The notes under the pieces are model-generated. The model ran no database searches, was not told the DNA's origin, and saw only the letters and a list, made by a program, of their open reading frames with translations. A stretch of DNA of 34,022 nucleotides, taken from the NCBI GenBank assembly GCA_905235325.1, contig CAJOLE010000021.1, positions 1-34,022 on the forward strand, in the 5' to 3' direction. Positions 15,623 to 23,780 of this stretch are shown here, in pieces. Source of the DNA: an uncultured Prevotella sp. (lineage in GTDB: Bacteria; Bacteroidota; Bacteroidia; Bacteroidales; Bacteroidaceae). The position numbers and the translations under genes were made by a program. The stretch's first letter is position 1. Each line of letters opens with the position of its first letter.

Positions 15623-17290
15623 ATGAAGCAGAAATTACTGACAACGCTCTATATTTTGCTGCTCCTGCCTGTCATTGGGCAGGCGCAGGAGAATGTGGAC
15701 TTCGCCTCGCGACTCCGGCAGATTGACGAGGCCATTGCCGAGTCGCCACGTTTCGTCGCACAGCGCGAGGCGAAGATAGCGTCAGCACGTCATGCCTACG
15801 AACAGGCCGACGGCCGGCAGAAATACGAGGAAGCCTACCGGCTCTACGAACTCTACCGGCCCTTCGTGAGCGACTCTGCCATCTACTTCCTGCGCCAGTG
15901 CATCATGATGGCAGAGCAGCAGGGAGACCACGCAGCCTCCGTGCGATGCCGCTCGCTGCTGGCTATACGCTGCTCGAATATCGGCCTCTACGATGAGGCT
16001 CTGAACATCCTCGACTCCATCCGTCCCGGAAACGGGCTCGACAAGACGGTGCTCGGCACCTACTATGAGGCATATAATAATGTGTACGGCGAACTGACCT
16101 ACTATACCCGCCTCGACGACATGCGGCGCAACTACCAGGAGAAGGAGCAGCACTACAAGCAACTGATGTACGACAACCTGCCGCCGACGAGCGAGTCGTG
16201 CCTGCTTCGCCGTGAGCAGGCGGCACAGGCTGAAGGCAGGCTCGAGGAGGCAATGGCCATCAACGACGAATGGATGAATACCGTGGAGACTGGCAGCCAT
16301 CCCTACGCCCTGGCTGCCCTCTACCGCTACATTGAATACAAGCTGCAGGGCGACACCACGCAGATGATGTTCTGGCTGACGGAGTCGGTGCTGGCCGACA
16401 TCCGTAATGCTGCCATGGACCAAGGGTCGATTTGGGAGCTGGCCAATGAGCTGATGCTCAGCGGCGACGTCAGCAGGGCCTCCCACTACATCAGCTATAC
16501 CAGCGACTGCGCCAACCGCTATGGTTCGCGCCAGCGCAACTGGCAGATCACGCCGCTGCTGTCGCACATCGCCACAGAATACAAGGCTCAGAGCGAGCGT
16601 ACCACTAAGCTGCTCTCGGTGACGCTGGCCGTCATTAGCATACTGGCGCTGCTGCTGTTGGGCGCCCTCTTCTTCGCACACCGCCGGAACACCCAGCTGC
16701 ACGCGGCCCGCAACGACCTGAAAGCCTCGAACGCCCAGCTCTCAACGCTCAACACCCAACTCTCGGCTCAGAAAGACGAACTTGCCGCGCTGAACTCCCG
16801 CCTGTCGACCCTCAACGCCCAGCTGACCGAGAACAACCGCGTGAAGGAGGAGTACATCGGCCGCTTCATGAGCCTCTGTGCACGGTATATCGACAAGCTG
16901 GACGACTACCGCAAGATGGTGAACAAGAAGATGAAGAACAAAGAACTCGACGAGCTCTTCCAAATCTCGAAGTCGACGGAGCTGAAGGAGAAGGAACTGG
17001 AGGAACTCTACGAGAACTTCGACACCGTGTTCCTGCATCTCTTCCCTAACTTCGTCGACGACTTCAATGCCCTCTTGCTGCCCGAGATACGCATCCGACC
17101 CAAGAAGGAGAACCGGCTGACCACCGACATCCGCATCTTCGCACTGATACGTCTGGGCTTTGAGGACTCTTCGAAGATTGCCGAGTTCCTCCACTACTCC
17201 GTCAATACCATCTACAACTATCGGGCACGTGTCAAGAACGGTGCCCTCGGCAACCGCGAACAGTTTGAAAAGCAGGTGAAAACCCTGTAG
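15623..17290 (+). CDS. DUF6377-type membrane regulator of the PUL
   Basis: A 555-residue protein. It has a signal peptide (MKQKLLTTLYILLLLPVIGQAQ), then a long helical TPR-like periplasmic part (to about 325), one membrane helix (about 330-352, SVTLAVISILALLLLGALFF), a cytosolic coiled coil (about 360-410, Asn/Leu/Ser repeats) and a C-terminal helix-turn-helix (DIRIFALIRLGFEDSSKIAEFLHYSVNTIYNYR, about 500-535). This fits the DUF6377 family often found beside susCD genes. I infer that it senses a glycan signal in the periplasm and controls the downstream susC promoter directly from the membrane, with no phosphorelay domains. It is distinct from HTCS and SusR regulators. The encoding DNA of the coiled coil (16734-16835) is itself repetitive. 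Confidence 0.85.
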   Translation: MKQKLLTTLYILLLLPVIGQAQENVDFASRLRQIDEAIAESPRFVAQREAKIASARHAYEQADGRQKYEEAYRLYELYRPFVSDSAIYFLRQCIMMAEQQGDHAASVRCRSLLAIRCSNIGLYDEALNILDSIRPGNGLDKTVLGTYYEAYNNVYGELTYYTRLDDMRRNYQEKEQHYKQLMYDNLPPTSESCLLRREQAAQAEGRLEEAMAINDEWMNTVETGSHPYALAALYRYIEYKLQGDTTQMMFWLTESVLADIRNAAMDQGSIWELANELMLSGDVSRASHYISYTSDCANRYGSRQRNWQITPLLSHIATEYKAQSERTTKLLSVTLAVISILALLLLGALFFAHRRNTQLHAARNDLKASNAQLSTLNTQLSAQKDELAALNSRLSTLNAQLTENNRVKEEYIGRFMSLCARYIDKLDDYRKMVNKKMKNKELDELFQISKSTELKEKELEELYENFDTVFLHLFPNFVDDFNALLLPEIRIRPKKENRLTTDIRIFALIRLGFEDSSKIAEFLHYSVNTIYNYRARVKNGALGNREQFEKQVKTL

Positions 17291-17326
17291 AAAAACGATA
17301 AATGTAAAAACTACACATCTATATTC

Positions 17327-17420
17327 CGTCCACTCTTTTTGAGGCCAACGAAAAATGCAAAGGTCTGACTCTTAGGTATATACTTGAACGAAAGGCTGAA
17401 AAACGTCCACTTTTTCAGCC
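17327..17420 (+). promoter_or_regulatory. Candidate operator: two CGTCCACT boxes upstream of susC
   Basis: CGTCCACTCTTTTTGAGGCC (17327-17346) and CGTCCACTTTTTCAGCC (17404-17420) are direct repeats 77 bases apart. The second ends 29 bases before the -7 box of the susC promoter, a plausible activator position. It also overlaps the hairpin at 17389-17425. Binding by the DUF6377 regulator is inferred from position only. Confidence 0.35.
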
Positions 17421-17425
17421 TTTCG
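17389..17425 (+). terminator. 15-bp hairpin between regulator gene and susC
   Basis: CGAAAGGCTGAAAAA (17389-17403) pairs perfectly with 17411-17425, with a 7-base loop. The right arm begins with TTTTT but no T-run follows the stem. It probably ends the regulator transcript; a regulatory structure is possible. Confidence 0.6.
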
Positions 17426-17449
17426 CCGTCAAGCGACTGTATTTTTCAT

Positions 17450-17457
17450 TATCTTTG
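17450..17457 (+). promoter_or_regulatory. -7 box for susC operon
   Basis: TATCTTTG fits TAnnTTTG, 62 bases before the susC ATG. The leader is AT-rich. Confidence 0.7.
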
Positions 17458-17519
17458 CATTCGGAAACCTAAAATGTAAGACAATCTAACTTTAATAATA
17501 ATCAATTAACAAAAGAAGT

Positions 17520-20500
17520 ATGAAAAAGAGCAGGTATCTACTGTTGCTATTGGCACTCTTCGTGTCAATGGCTACGAAAGCCCAAGGCATCTTGGGAACT
17601 GTGACAGACGACCTCGGGGAACCCGTCATCGGTGCTTCCGTCGTCGAGAAAGGAAACCCTCAGAATGGCACCATTACCGACATCAACGGTAACTTCACCA
17701 TCAAGGTCAGCCAGGGTTCACCTATTATTATTAGCTATATCGGCTACGTCACCCGGGAGGTGAACGCCAGTAACAACATGAACGTCACCCTGAAGGAGGA
17801 CAATCAGACCCTGCAGGACGTGGTCGTCATCGGTTACGGCGTACAGAAGAAGAGCGTCGTCACAGCCTCTATCAGTAAGGTAAGCGGCGACGACCTGAAC
17901 CTGACCAAGCCCTCGCGTATTGAGGATGCCCTGAAAGGCAAGGTCAGTGGTGTGCAGATTACACAGTCGTCCGGACAGCCAAACTCCGACTCTAAGGTTC
18001 GCATCCGTGGTATCGGTTCGGTTAACAGTTCGGAACCTCTCTACATCGTTGATGGTATGCCTGTTGGCGGTGGTATCAACTACTTGAATCCTACGGATAT
18101 TGAGTCGGTTGAAATTCTGAAGGATGCTGCTTCGGCTGCTATCTACGGTTCGCGTGCCGCCAATGGTGTAGTACTTGTAACTACCAAGAGCGGTAAGGTA
18201 GGTAAGACCAACGTAAACTATGATTTCTCTTTCGGTTGGCAGAATCCCTGGAAGAAGAAGGCTGTGCTGAATGCCAAGGAGTATATGACCATCATGAACG
18301 AGGCACAGGTGAATGACGGAAACGTCCCTCGCTACTCTGCCGACTTTATTAACAATTACACTGGTCCTGATACTGACTGGCAGGATGAAACCTTTAATTA
18401 TGATGCGCCTGTACAGCAGCATCAGCTGAGTATCAACGGTGGTAACGACAAGGTCACCTATTTCCTCTCAGTGGGCTACTTCAAGCAGGAAGGTATTGTC
18501 GGTGGTAACTATGGACGTTCTAACTATGAGCGTTTCAGTGCCCGTAGCAACTCTACCTATACCGTGTTCGAAGAGAAGAGCCGCAACTTCCTGAACAAGT
18601 TGACCGTAGGTGCAAATATCGGTTATACGCGCGATACTTCTACAGGTATTGAGACAAACTCAGAGTATGGTTCTATTCTGGGTAGTGCTATTACTTTCTC
18701 TCCACTGGTAGCTCCCTATGCTACAGATGAGGAGGCTGCACAGATACTGGCAGAACATCCCAATGCCGTGACGAAGGACGGTCGTGTGTTCTCGCTGCCA
18801 CCTTCAGGATTCCAGGAACTTACCAATCCTTTGGCACAGTTGAATCGCCCAAGTGCCGGAAAGAACAACTCTGATAAGATTGTAGGTTCTTTCTATGCCG
18901 AACTCGACGTCCTGCCAGGCTTAAAGTTCCGCACTACCTACGGTGTTGACCTCGCTTTCTGGGGTTACGACGGTTATGGCTATGAGGACTATCTCGGTAC
19001 AATGTCACATACCGACCAGAGTTATGTGACGAGCCAGATGAACCGTGGAATGCGCTGGCAGACTGAGAACTATTTTTCATACAACAATACATTTGCCGAG
19101 GTTCATAACCTCTCTGTCGTGCTGGGTCAGTCGGCCTCTCGTTACACCTCTCGCAACTTGGGTGGCAACGATTCTCAGCTGTTCGACCACAACCCTGTAC
19201 ACGCTCATATCGATTCTGCCATTGCTCCCGAAACCGAGTCGTCTGTATGGGGCGGTAACGGTGGCGTGACACACACCTCGCTTGCTTCTTATTTTGGTCG
19301 TCTCGACTATAACTTCGCTGAGCGCTATATGCTTCAGTTCACTATGCGCCGTGATGGTTCTTCTCACTTCGGACCAAACCACAAGTGGGGTACATTCCCT
19401 TCGTTCTCGTTGGGTTGGAATGTATGGAATGAGCCATATCTGGAGAAAGTCAAGCCCGCTTGGTGGGATGTTCTGAAAGTGCGCTTCTCTTGGGGACAGA
19501 ACGGTAACGAGTCAATTCCCGACTTTACATACCGCGCTTTGATGAACGGAGGCCAGAATTACTATTTTGGCGGCAGCTATGTTGTTAATCCTGATCCTGC
19601 GCAGCCTGGTGTTGAAGCAGGAAACATGGTATATGGAACATCACCTGCCCGTGCCGCCAATCCCGACATTAAGTGGGAGACTTCTACACAGACCGATATC
19701 GGTATCGATATGCGATTCTTAGGCAGCCGTCTGAACTTCGGTTTCGACTACTATTACAAGAAGACGACCGACATGCTCTTCGAGCTGAACGTTCCTACAT
19801 ATATCGGACAGGAGAAGCCCTACGGTAACCTCGGCAAGATGGAGAACTGGGGTCTTGAGTTCGAGGCCGGCTGGAAAGACAACATCAAGGACTTCAGCTA
19901 TTGGATTAACGGTAACATATCTTATGCCAAGAACAAGTTGCTGGAGCTTGGCAACGCTTCTGGCGAGCAGAACTATGAGAGTGCCGGTGCATCTGGCGTA
20001 GGCGACTACGTACATGCCAAGAACGGTGAGGTTTGGCCCTACTTCTATGGCTACAAGACCAATGGCCTGTTCCAGAATCAGGCAGAGATTGATGCCTATG
20101 TAAACGCCGACGGCGAGAAGCTGCAGCCCGCTGCACAGCCCGGTGACGTACGTTTCGTAGATTACAATGGTGACGGAAAGATTTCTGACGAAGACCGCAC
20201 CAAGATAGGTAAGGGTATGCCCGACTGGACTTACGGTTTCTCTTTCGGTGCCGAGTGGAAAGGATTCGACGTCAGCTTTGCTTGGCAGGGTACTATCGGA
20301 AACGATGTGTTTGATTTTGCCCAGCGTGGTGATGTGCCGGCAATGAACCGTCCTTCATGGATTAAGGATCGTTGGACGGGTGAGGGTACAAGCAACAAGA
20401 TTCCCCGTATGACCTCTGCCAACCCGAATGGTAACTGGAAATCTTCAGACTTGTATATTCACAACGGTTCTTACCTGCGATTGAAGAATGCCCAGCTGGG

Positions 20501-20705
20501 CTACACACTCCCACAGAATATCACTCGCATCGCTTCTATCCAGCGCCTGCGCGTCTATGTGGCAGCAGAGAACCTGCTTACGATTACTGGCTACGAGGGC
20601 TTCGATCCTGAACTTGCTTCTGGCAGCTATACCACTCTCGGTGTAGATAAGGGCATCTATCCACAAGCCCGTACCATCACTATCGGTGCTAACGTAACAT
20701 TCTAA
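17520..20705 (+). CDS. SusC/RagA-family TonB-linked outer-membrane transporter
   Basis: A 1061-residue outer-membrane importer for oligosaccharides, energised by TonB. A signal peptide (residues 1-21) is followed by a carboxypeptidase-D-like domain (about 22-100, ILGTVTDDLGEPVIGASV) and a plug domain (about 110-230). The SusC signature PLYIVDGMPVGG...DIESVEILKDAASAAIYGSRAANGVVL follows the usual pattern. The rest is a beta-barrel ending in ITIGANVTF with the terminal Phe used by the Bam machinery. It is the first gene of an operon with the SusD partner 25 bases downstream. Codon use changes from C-ending to more T-ending near 18030. The GH16/GH3 neighbours suggest a beta-glucan oligosaccharide cargo. 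Confidence 0.96.
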   Translation: MKKSRYLLLLLALFVSMATKAQGILGTVTDDLGEPVIGASVVEKGNPQNGTITDINGNFTIKVSQGSPIIISYIGYVTREVNASNNMNVTLKEDNQTLQDVVVIGYGVQKKSVVTASISKVSGDDLNLTKPSRIEDALKGKVSGVQITQSSGQPNSDSKVRIRGIGSVNSSEPLYIVDGMPVGGGINYLNPTDIESVEILKDAASAAIYGSRAANGVVLVTTKSGKVGKTNVNYDFSFGWQNPWKKKAVLNAKEYMTIMNEAQVNDGNVPRYSADFINNYTGPDTDWQDETFNYDAPVQQHQLSINGGNDKVTYFLSVGYFKQEGIVGGNYGRSNYERFSARSNSTYTVFEEKSRNFLNKLTVGANIGYTRDTSTGIETNSEYGSILGSAITFSPLVAPYATDEEAAQILAEHPNAVTKDGRVFSLPPSGFQELTNPLAQLNRPSAGKNNSDKIVGSFYAELDVLPGLKFRTTYGVDLAFWGYDGYGYEDYLGTMSHTDQSYVTSQMNRGMRWQTENYFSYNNTFAEVHNLSVVLGQSASRYTSRNLGGNDSQLFDHNPVHAHIDSAIAPETESSVWGGNGGVTHTSLASYFGRLDYNFAERYMLQFTMRRDGSSHFGPNHKWGTFPSFSLGWNVWNEPYLEKVKPAWWDVLKVRFSWGQNGNESIPDFTYRALMNGGQNYYFGGSYVVNPDPAQPGVEAGNMVYGTSPARAANPDIKWETSTQTDIGIDMRFLGSRLNFGFDYYYKKTTDMLFELNVPTYIGQEKPYGNLGKMENWGLEFEAGWKDNIKDFSYWINGNISYAKNKLLELGNASGEQNYESAGASGVGDYVHAKNGEVWPYFYGYKTNGLFQNQAEIDAYVNADGEKLQPAAQPGDVRFVDYNGDGKISDEDRTKIGKGMPDWTYGFSFGAEWKGFDVSFAWQGTIGNDVFDFAQRGDVPAMNRPSWIKDRWTGEGTSNKIPRMTSANPNGNWKSSDLYIHNGSYLRLKNAQLGYTLPQNITRIASIQRLRVYVAAENLLTITGYEGFDPELASGSYTTLGVDKGIYPQARTITIGANVTF

Positions 20706-20730
20706 ATTCAAACTTAATATATTAGCGACA

Positions 20731-22323
20731 ATGAAGAACTTTAAATTATATATCACAATAGCAGCCCTGGCATCAGGTATGGCGCTTACTTCGTGCAGCG
20801 ACGATTTCTTGGAGCCTGAACCTACCACAAAGGGCGCATCTGGTGCAACAGGAGATGTACTGAACATCAACTCTGGTTTAGCAGCCTCGTACCAGATACT
20901 TGGCTTCGACTCTTATGCCAACGGCTCTTATGAGTCATCAGTATATATCGGTGACATTCAGTCGGATGATATCTGGAAGGGTGGTGGCGATGCCAACGAC
21001 GGTATGAACGGTATGAATCTGGCCGTGTCAATGTTCAACACCAGCGGTAACCTTACCTTGAATGGGACGTGGAACATCTATACTTCTGGTATCACACGTG
21101 TTAACAGTGCACTGGGACTTGTGGCTACGGCTACAACTGAGAATCCTGCTGAGGTTGCTCTTATCAAGAAGTACAAGGCTGAGGGCCTCTTCCTGCGTGC
21201 TTATTTTCTCTATATGCTGTGGCGTAGCTTTGGAAATGTGCCTTTCCAGGAAGACCTGTTTGAGCCTCCATACGTGTGCCGTCAACTGTCAGCAGATGAG
21301 GTGTATGCCCAGATTATCAAGGATGTTGACGAGGCTATCAGTAACTTCACTGATGACGAGATGAACACTAACGATGGTACCAATAATGGCCGGGCCGGTC
21401 TGGCTGCTGCTTATATGCTCAAGGCGCGTGCCGTGATGTATCAGAAGGATCAGGCAAGATACCAGGAGGCTGCCAAGGGGCTGGCTGCCATCATTAAGAG
21501 TGGAAAGTTCGAACTTGTAAAAGACTATGCTGGCATGTGGCTGCAGAGTGGCGAGTTTGGTTCGGAGTCTATCTTTGAGGCTAACCAGGTTCCTGGTTCT
21601 AAAGACTGGGGAACAGCTTGGAACCCGGGAGGTTCCAACCTTCCTTCATACATCTCTCCTAACGGTCTTGGTGGCGACCCGGGCTACGAAGGTGGCTGGG
21701 GATTCGGCCCTGTCCGTCCTGAAACCTATGAGATGTTCGACAATGCCGACCAGCGTCGTGATGTTTCAATCCGTGACCTTCGTGGTGACGCAACAGGCGG
21801 AAATGTCGGCGACAAGAATACCACCCCCTGGGGGTCTTCCTATGTTTTACGCTTTCAGGATACTGGTTTCTTCCTTGGCAAGTATGCAGCCCGCACAGGT
21901 TATCACAAACCTACTGGCACAGGTGACCTGAACTGGAGTAACAACCTGCGCATATTCCGCTATGCTGAGACACTGCTGGCGTATGCCGAGCTTACATTGA
22001 CTGTTGGCGACCAGGATGGCGTGAGTGGTGTCGACTGTCTGAATCAGGTCCGCGACCGCGCCTTTGGCGATACTAACCACCGCGTGACACTGACGCTTCA
22101 GAACATACAGGCGGAGAACCACCTTGAGTTTGTTGGCGAGGGACACCGCTATTATGATGTTGTACGTTGGGGTATTACCAATGTTCTGCATGTCGACAAT
22201 GTTCCAGGCCTGAACACTTCACGCGACTGGAAAGAATTTAATAAGTATGTGGCTATACCACAGGGAGATATTGATGCCACTAAGGGTTCTGAGTTCGAGC
22301 TGAAGCAGAATCCGGGTTATTAA
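20731..22323 (+). CDS. SusD/RagB-family glycan-binding lipoprotein
   Basis: A 530-residue surface lipoprotein that caps the SusC channel and captures oligosaccharides. The signal ends in a lipobox (ALTSC). The body is alpha-helical with TPR-like features and typical SusD text: KAEGLFLRAYFLYMLWRSFGNVPF, AGLAAAYMLKARAVMY, and near the end LNQVRDRAF and HLEFVGEGHRYYDVVRWG. The C-terminus ELKQNPGY is characteristic. It follows susC by 25 bases and precedes the glycan-binding protein gene by 24 bases, with no terminator between them, so the three are one transcript. Sugar specificity cannot be read directly; the locus context points to beta-glucan. Confidence 0.96.
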   Translation: MKNFKLYITIAALASGMALTSCSDDFLEPEPTTKGASGATGDVLNINSGLAASYQILGFDSYANGSYESSVYIGDIQSDDIWKGGGDANDGMNGMNLAVSMFNTSGNLTLNGTWNIYTSGITRVNSALGLVATATTENPAEVALIKKYKAEGLFLRAYFLYMLWRSFGNVPFQEDLFEPPYVCRQLSADEVYAQIIKDVDEAISNFTDDEMNTNDGTNNGRAGLAAAYMLKARAVMYQKDQARYQEAAKGLAAIIKSGKFELVKDYAGMWLQSGEFGSESIFEANQVPGSKDWGTAWNPGGSNLPSYISPNGLGGDPGYEGGWGFGPVRPETYEMFDNADQRRDVSIRDLRGDATGGNVGDKNTTPWGSSYVLRFQDTGFFLGKYAARTGYHKPTGTGDLNWSNNLRIFRYAETLLAYAELTLTVGDQDGVSGVDCLNQVRDRAFGDTNHRVTLTLQNIQAENHLEFVGEGHRYYDVVRWGITNVLHVDNVPGLNTSRDWKEFNKYVAIPQGDIDATKGSEFELKQNPGY

Positions 22324-22347
22324 TCCATTAATTAAAATAATAGAATC

Positions 22348-23703
22348 ATGAAAAAGTTATTATATAGTTTCATTGTGACAGGTATGTTCGCTTTTGGACT
22401 TACCTCTTGTGACCCCGTAGATAGCGATGACTACAGCTTAGGTGGCAACACGATTCCACAGGAAGCTCTGTCATGGAACGTGTCGCAGACGGATGAAGCC
22501 AAGCAGACAACCTTCACCATCACTAATAATTCGCAGTTGCTGGATGGAGTTACCTATTATGTCTCTACCAATGGTGCAAAATTGACGGTATTCCCCGTAG
22601 GGGCTTCTACCGATGTAACGGTGAAGTCGAATGGTACCGTTGCGTTCGCCTTGTATGCTTTCTCAGCTTGCGACCAGAAGATGCTCACATGGACAACGGA
22701 TGTTGACTGGTTTACGGTTGATGAGGATCTTCAGTGGCTTGGCTATACCGAAGGTAACGACCTGCTGGAAGACTGGATCCCGGCCAACAACTATTGGTTC
22801 TCGCCGTCCGACTGGTCAGGTGGACTTAATCCAAACTTTGATGGCGACATCCACAGTGGCCTGACCCTGACGATTCCCGAAAACTGCGGCAGCGACCAGT
22901 GGCAGGCACAGGTTCACCTTGAGAATAATGGCCCGACGCTCAGTGCTGGCAAGACTTACGACTTCTCTGTTGCCATTGAGGCTTCTGCCGACATGGCAGG
23001 CGACGGTGTAACCGTGAAGCCTCAGAAGCAAGGCGATGACAACACGTTCTTCTCTGACGCACGCCACCCGATTAAGAAAGGTCTGAATGTCATTTCGCTG
23101 GCTAACTGCCAAGGCTTTGATGGCCCGTTCAAGCTCGCCCTCGACTTCGCCGGTGCTCCCGTGGGTGCTCAGTACACGATCAAGCGCGTGTTCCTGACAG
23201 AGCACAATGCCGCCAACGCTACAGGCGACACTTGGGCATTCGACTTCAAGAGCGATAACAACATCCTGAAGGAAGCTACACTCCAACCTGAGTTCTGGTT
23301 CTCGCCATCTAACTGGTCGGGTGGCTTGAATCCTGAAGCAGAAGGAACTGCCGAGCTTTTTGAGGTCGTCGTTCCTGAAGGCATGGGTGGCGACCAGTGG
23401 CAGGGACAGATACACCTGCGTTTCCCTGATGTGAATGTTGCTTCGAGCAAGAAATGGAACTTCTCTGTGGTTGTCGTGGCTGACCACGATATCCCTGGCA
23501 TGACAGTTAAGCCACAGCAGAACGACAATGACAATGTGTTCTTCTCTGACGATCGTCATGATGTTGCCGCAAATGTTCCGTCTTCATTTGTCTATACATC
23601 TCAGAATGGATTCGATTCTGGTTTCCAGCTTTGTCTCGATGTTGCTGGTGCAGCTGCAGGTACAAAGGTGAAAATTATGGGTATCTATCTTGGTGAAGAA
23701 TAA
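22348..23703 (+). CDS. Surface glycan-binding lipoprotein with duplicated CBM-like modules
   Basis: A 451-residue lipoprotein (lipobox LTSC, anchor C21) in the SusE/SGBP position. An N-terminal Ig/PKD-like domain (about 38-120) is followed by two copies of a beta-sandwich module. Each copy holds W-F-S-P-S-[DN]-W-S-G-G-L-N-P (from W150 and W317, 167 residues apart), then D-Q-W-Q-[AG]-Q-[VI]-H-L, V-K-P-Q and FFSD-x-RH. This resembles CBM4-like carbohydrate-binding modules, with aromatic residues that could stack on a glucan chain; the family number is uncertain. No catalytic motif is seen. It is the last gene before a strong terminator. Predicted role: hold the polysaccharide at the cell surface for GH16 and SusCD. 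Confidence 0.8.
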   Translation: MKKLLYSFIVTGMFAFGLTSCDPVDSDDYSLGGNTIPQEALSWNVSQTDEAKQTTFTITNNSQLLDGVTYYVSTNGAKLTVFPVGASTDVTVKSNGTVAFALYAFSACDQKMLTWTTDVDWFTVDEDLQWLGYTEGNDLLEDWIPANNYWFSPSDWSGGLNPNFDGDIHSGLTLTIPENCGSDQWQAQVHLENNGPTLSAGKTYDFSVAIEASADMAGDGVTVKPQKQGDDNTFFSDARHPIKKGLNVISLANCQGFDGPFKLALDFAGAPVGAQYTIKRVFLTEHNAANATGDTWAFDFKSDNNILKEATLQPEFWFSPSNWSGGLNPEAEGTAELFEVVVPEGMGGDQWQGQIHLRFPDVNVASSKKWNFSVVVVADHDIPGMTVKPQQNDNDNVFFSDDRHDVAANVPSSFVYTSQNGFDSGFQLCLDVAGAAAGTKVKIMGIYLGEE

Positions 23704-23714
23704 TTTCTATATGT

Positions 23715-23757
23715 AAACTTCAGGGTGAGCACCGTAGGCTCACCCTGAAGTTTTTTT
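23715..23757 (+). terminator. Strong terminator after susCD/SGBP operon
   Basis: A 16-bp perfect stem (23715-23730 with 23738-23753) with a 7-base loop, running into seven T residues. It ends 23 bases before the GH16 start, so GH16 needs read-through or a very short private promoter. Confidence 0.9.
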
Positions 23758-23780
23758 AATAAAAAAAGTGTTTTGTCAGT

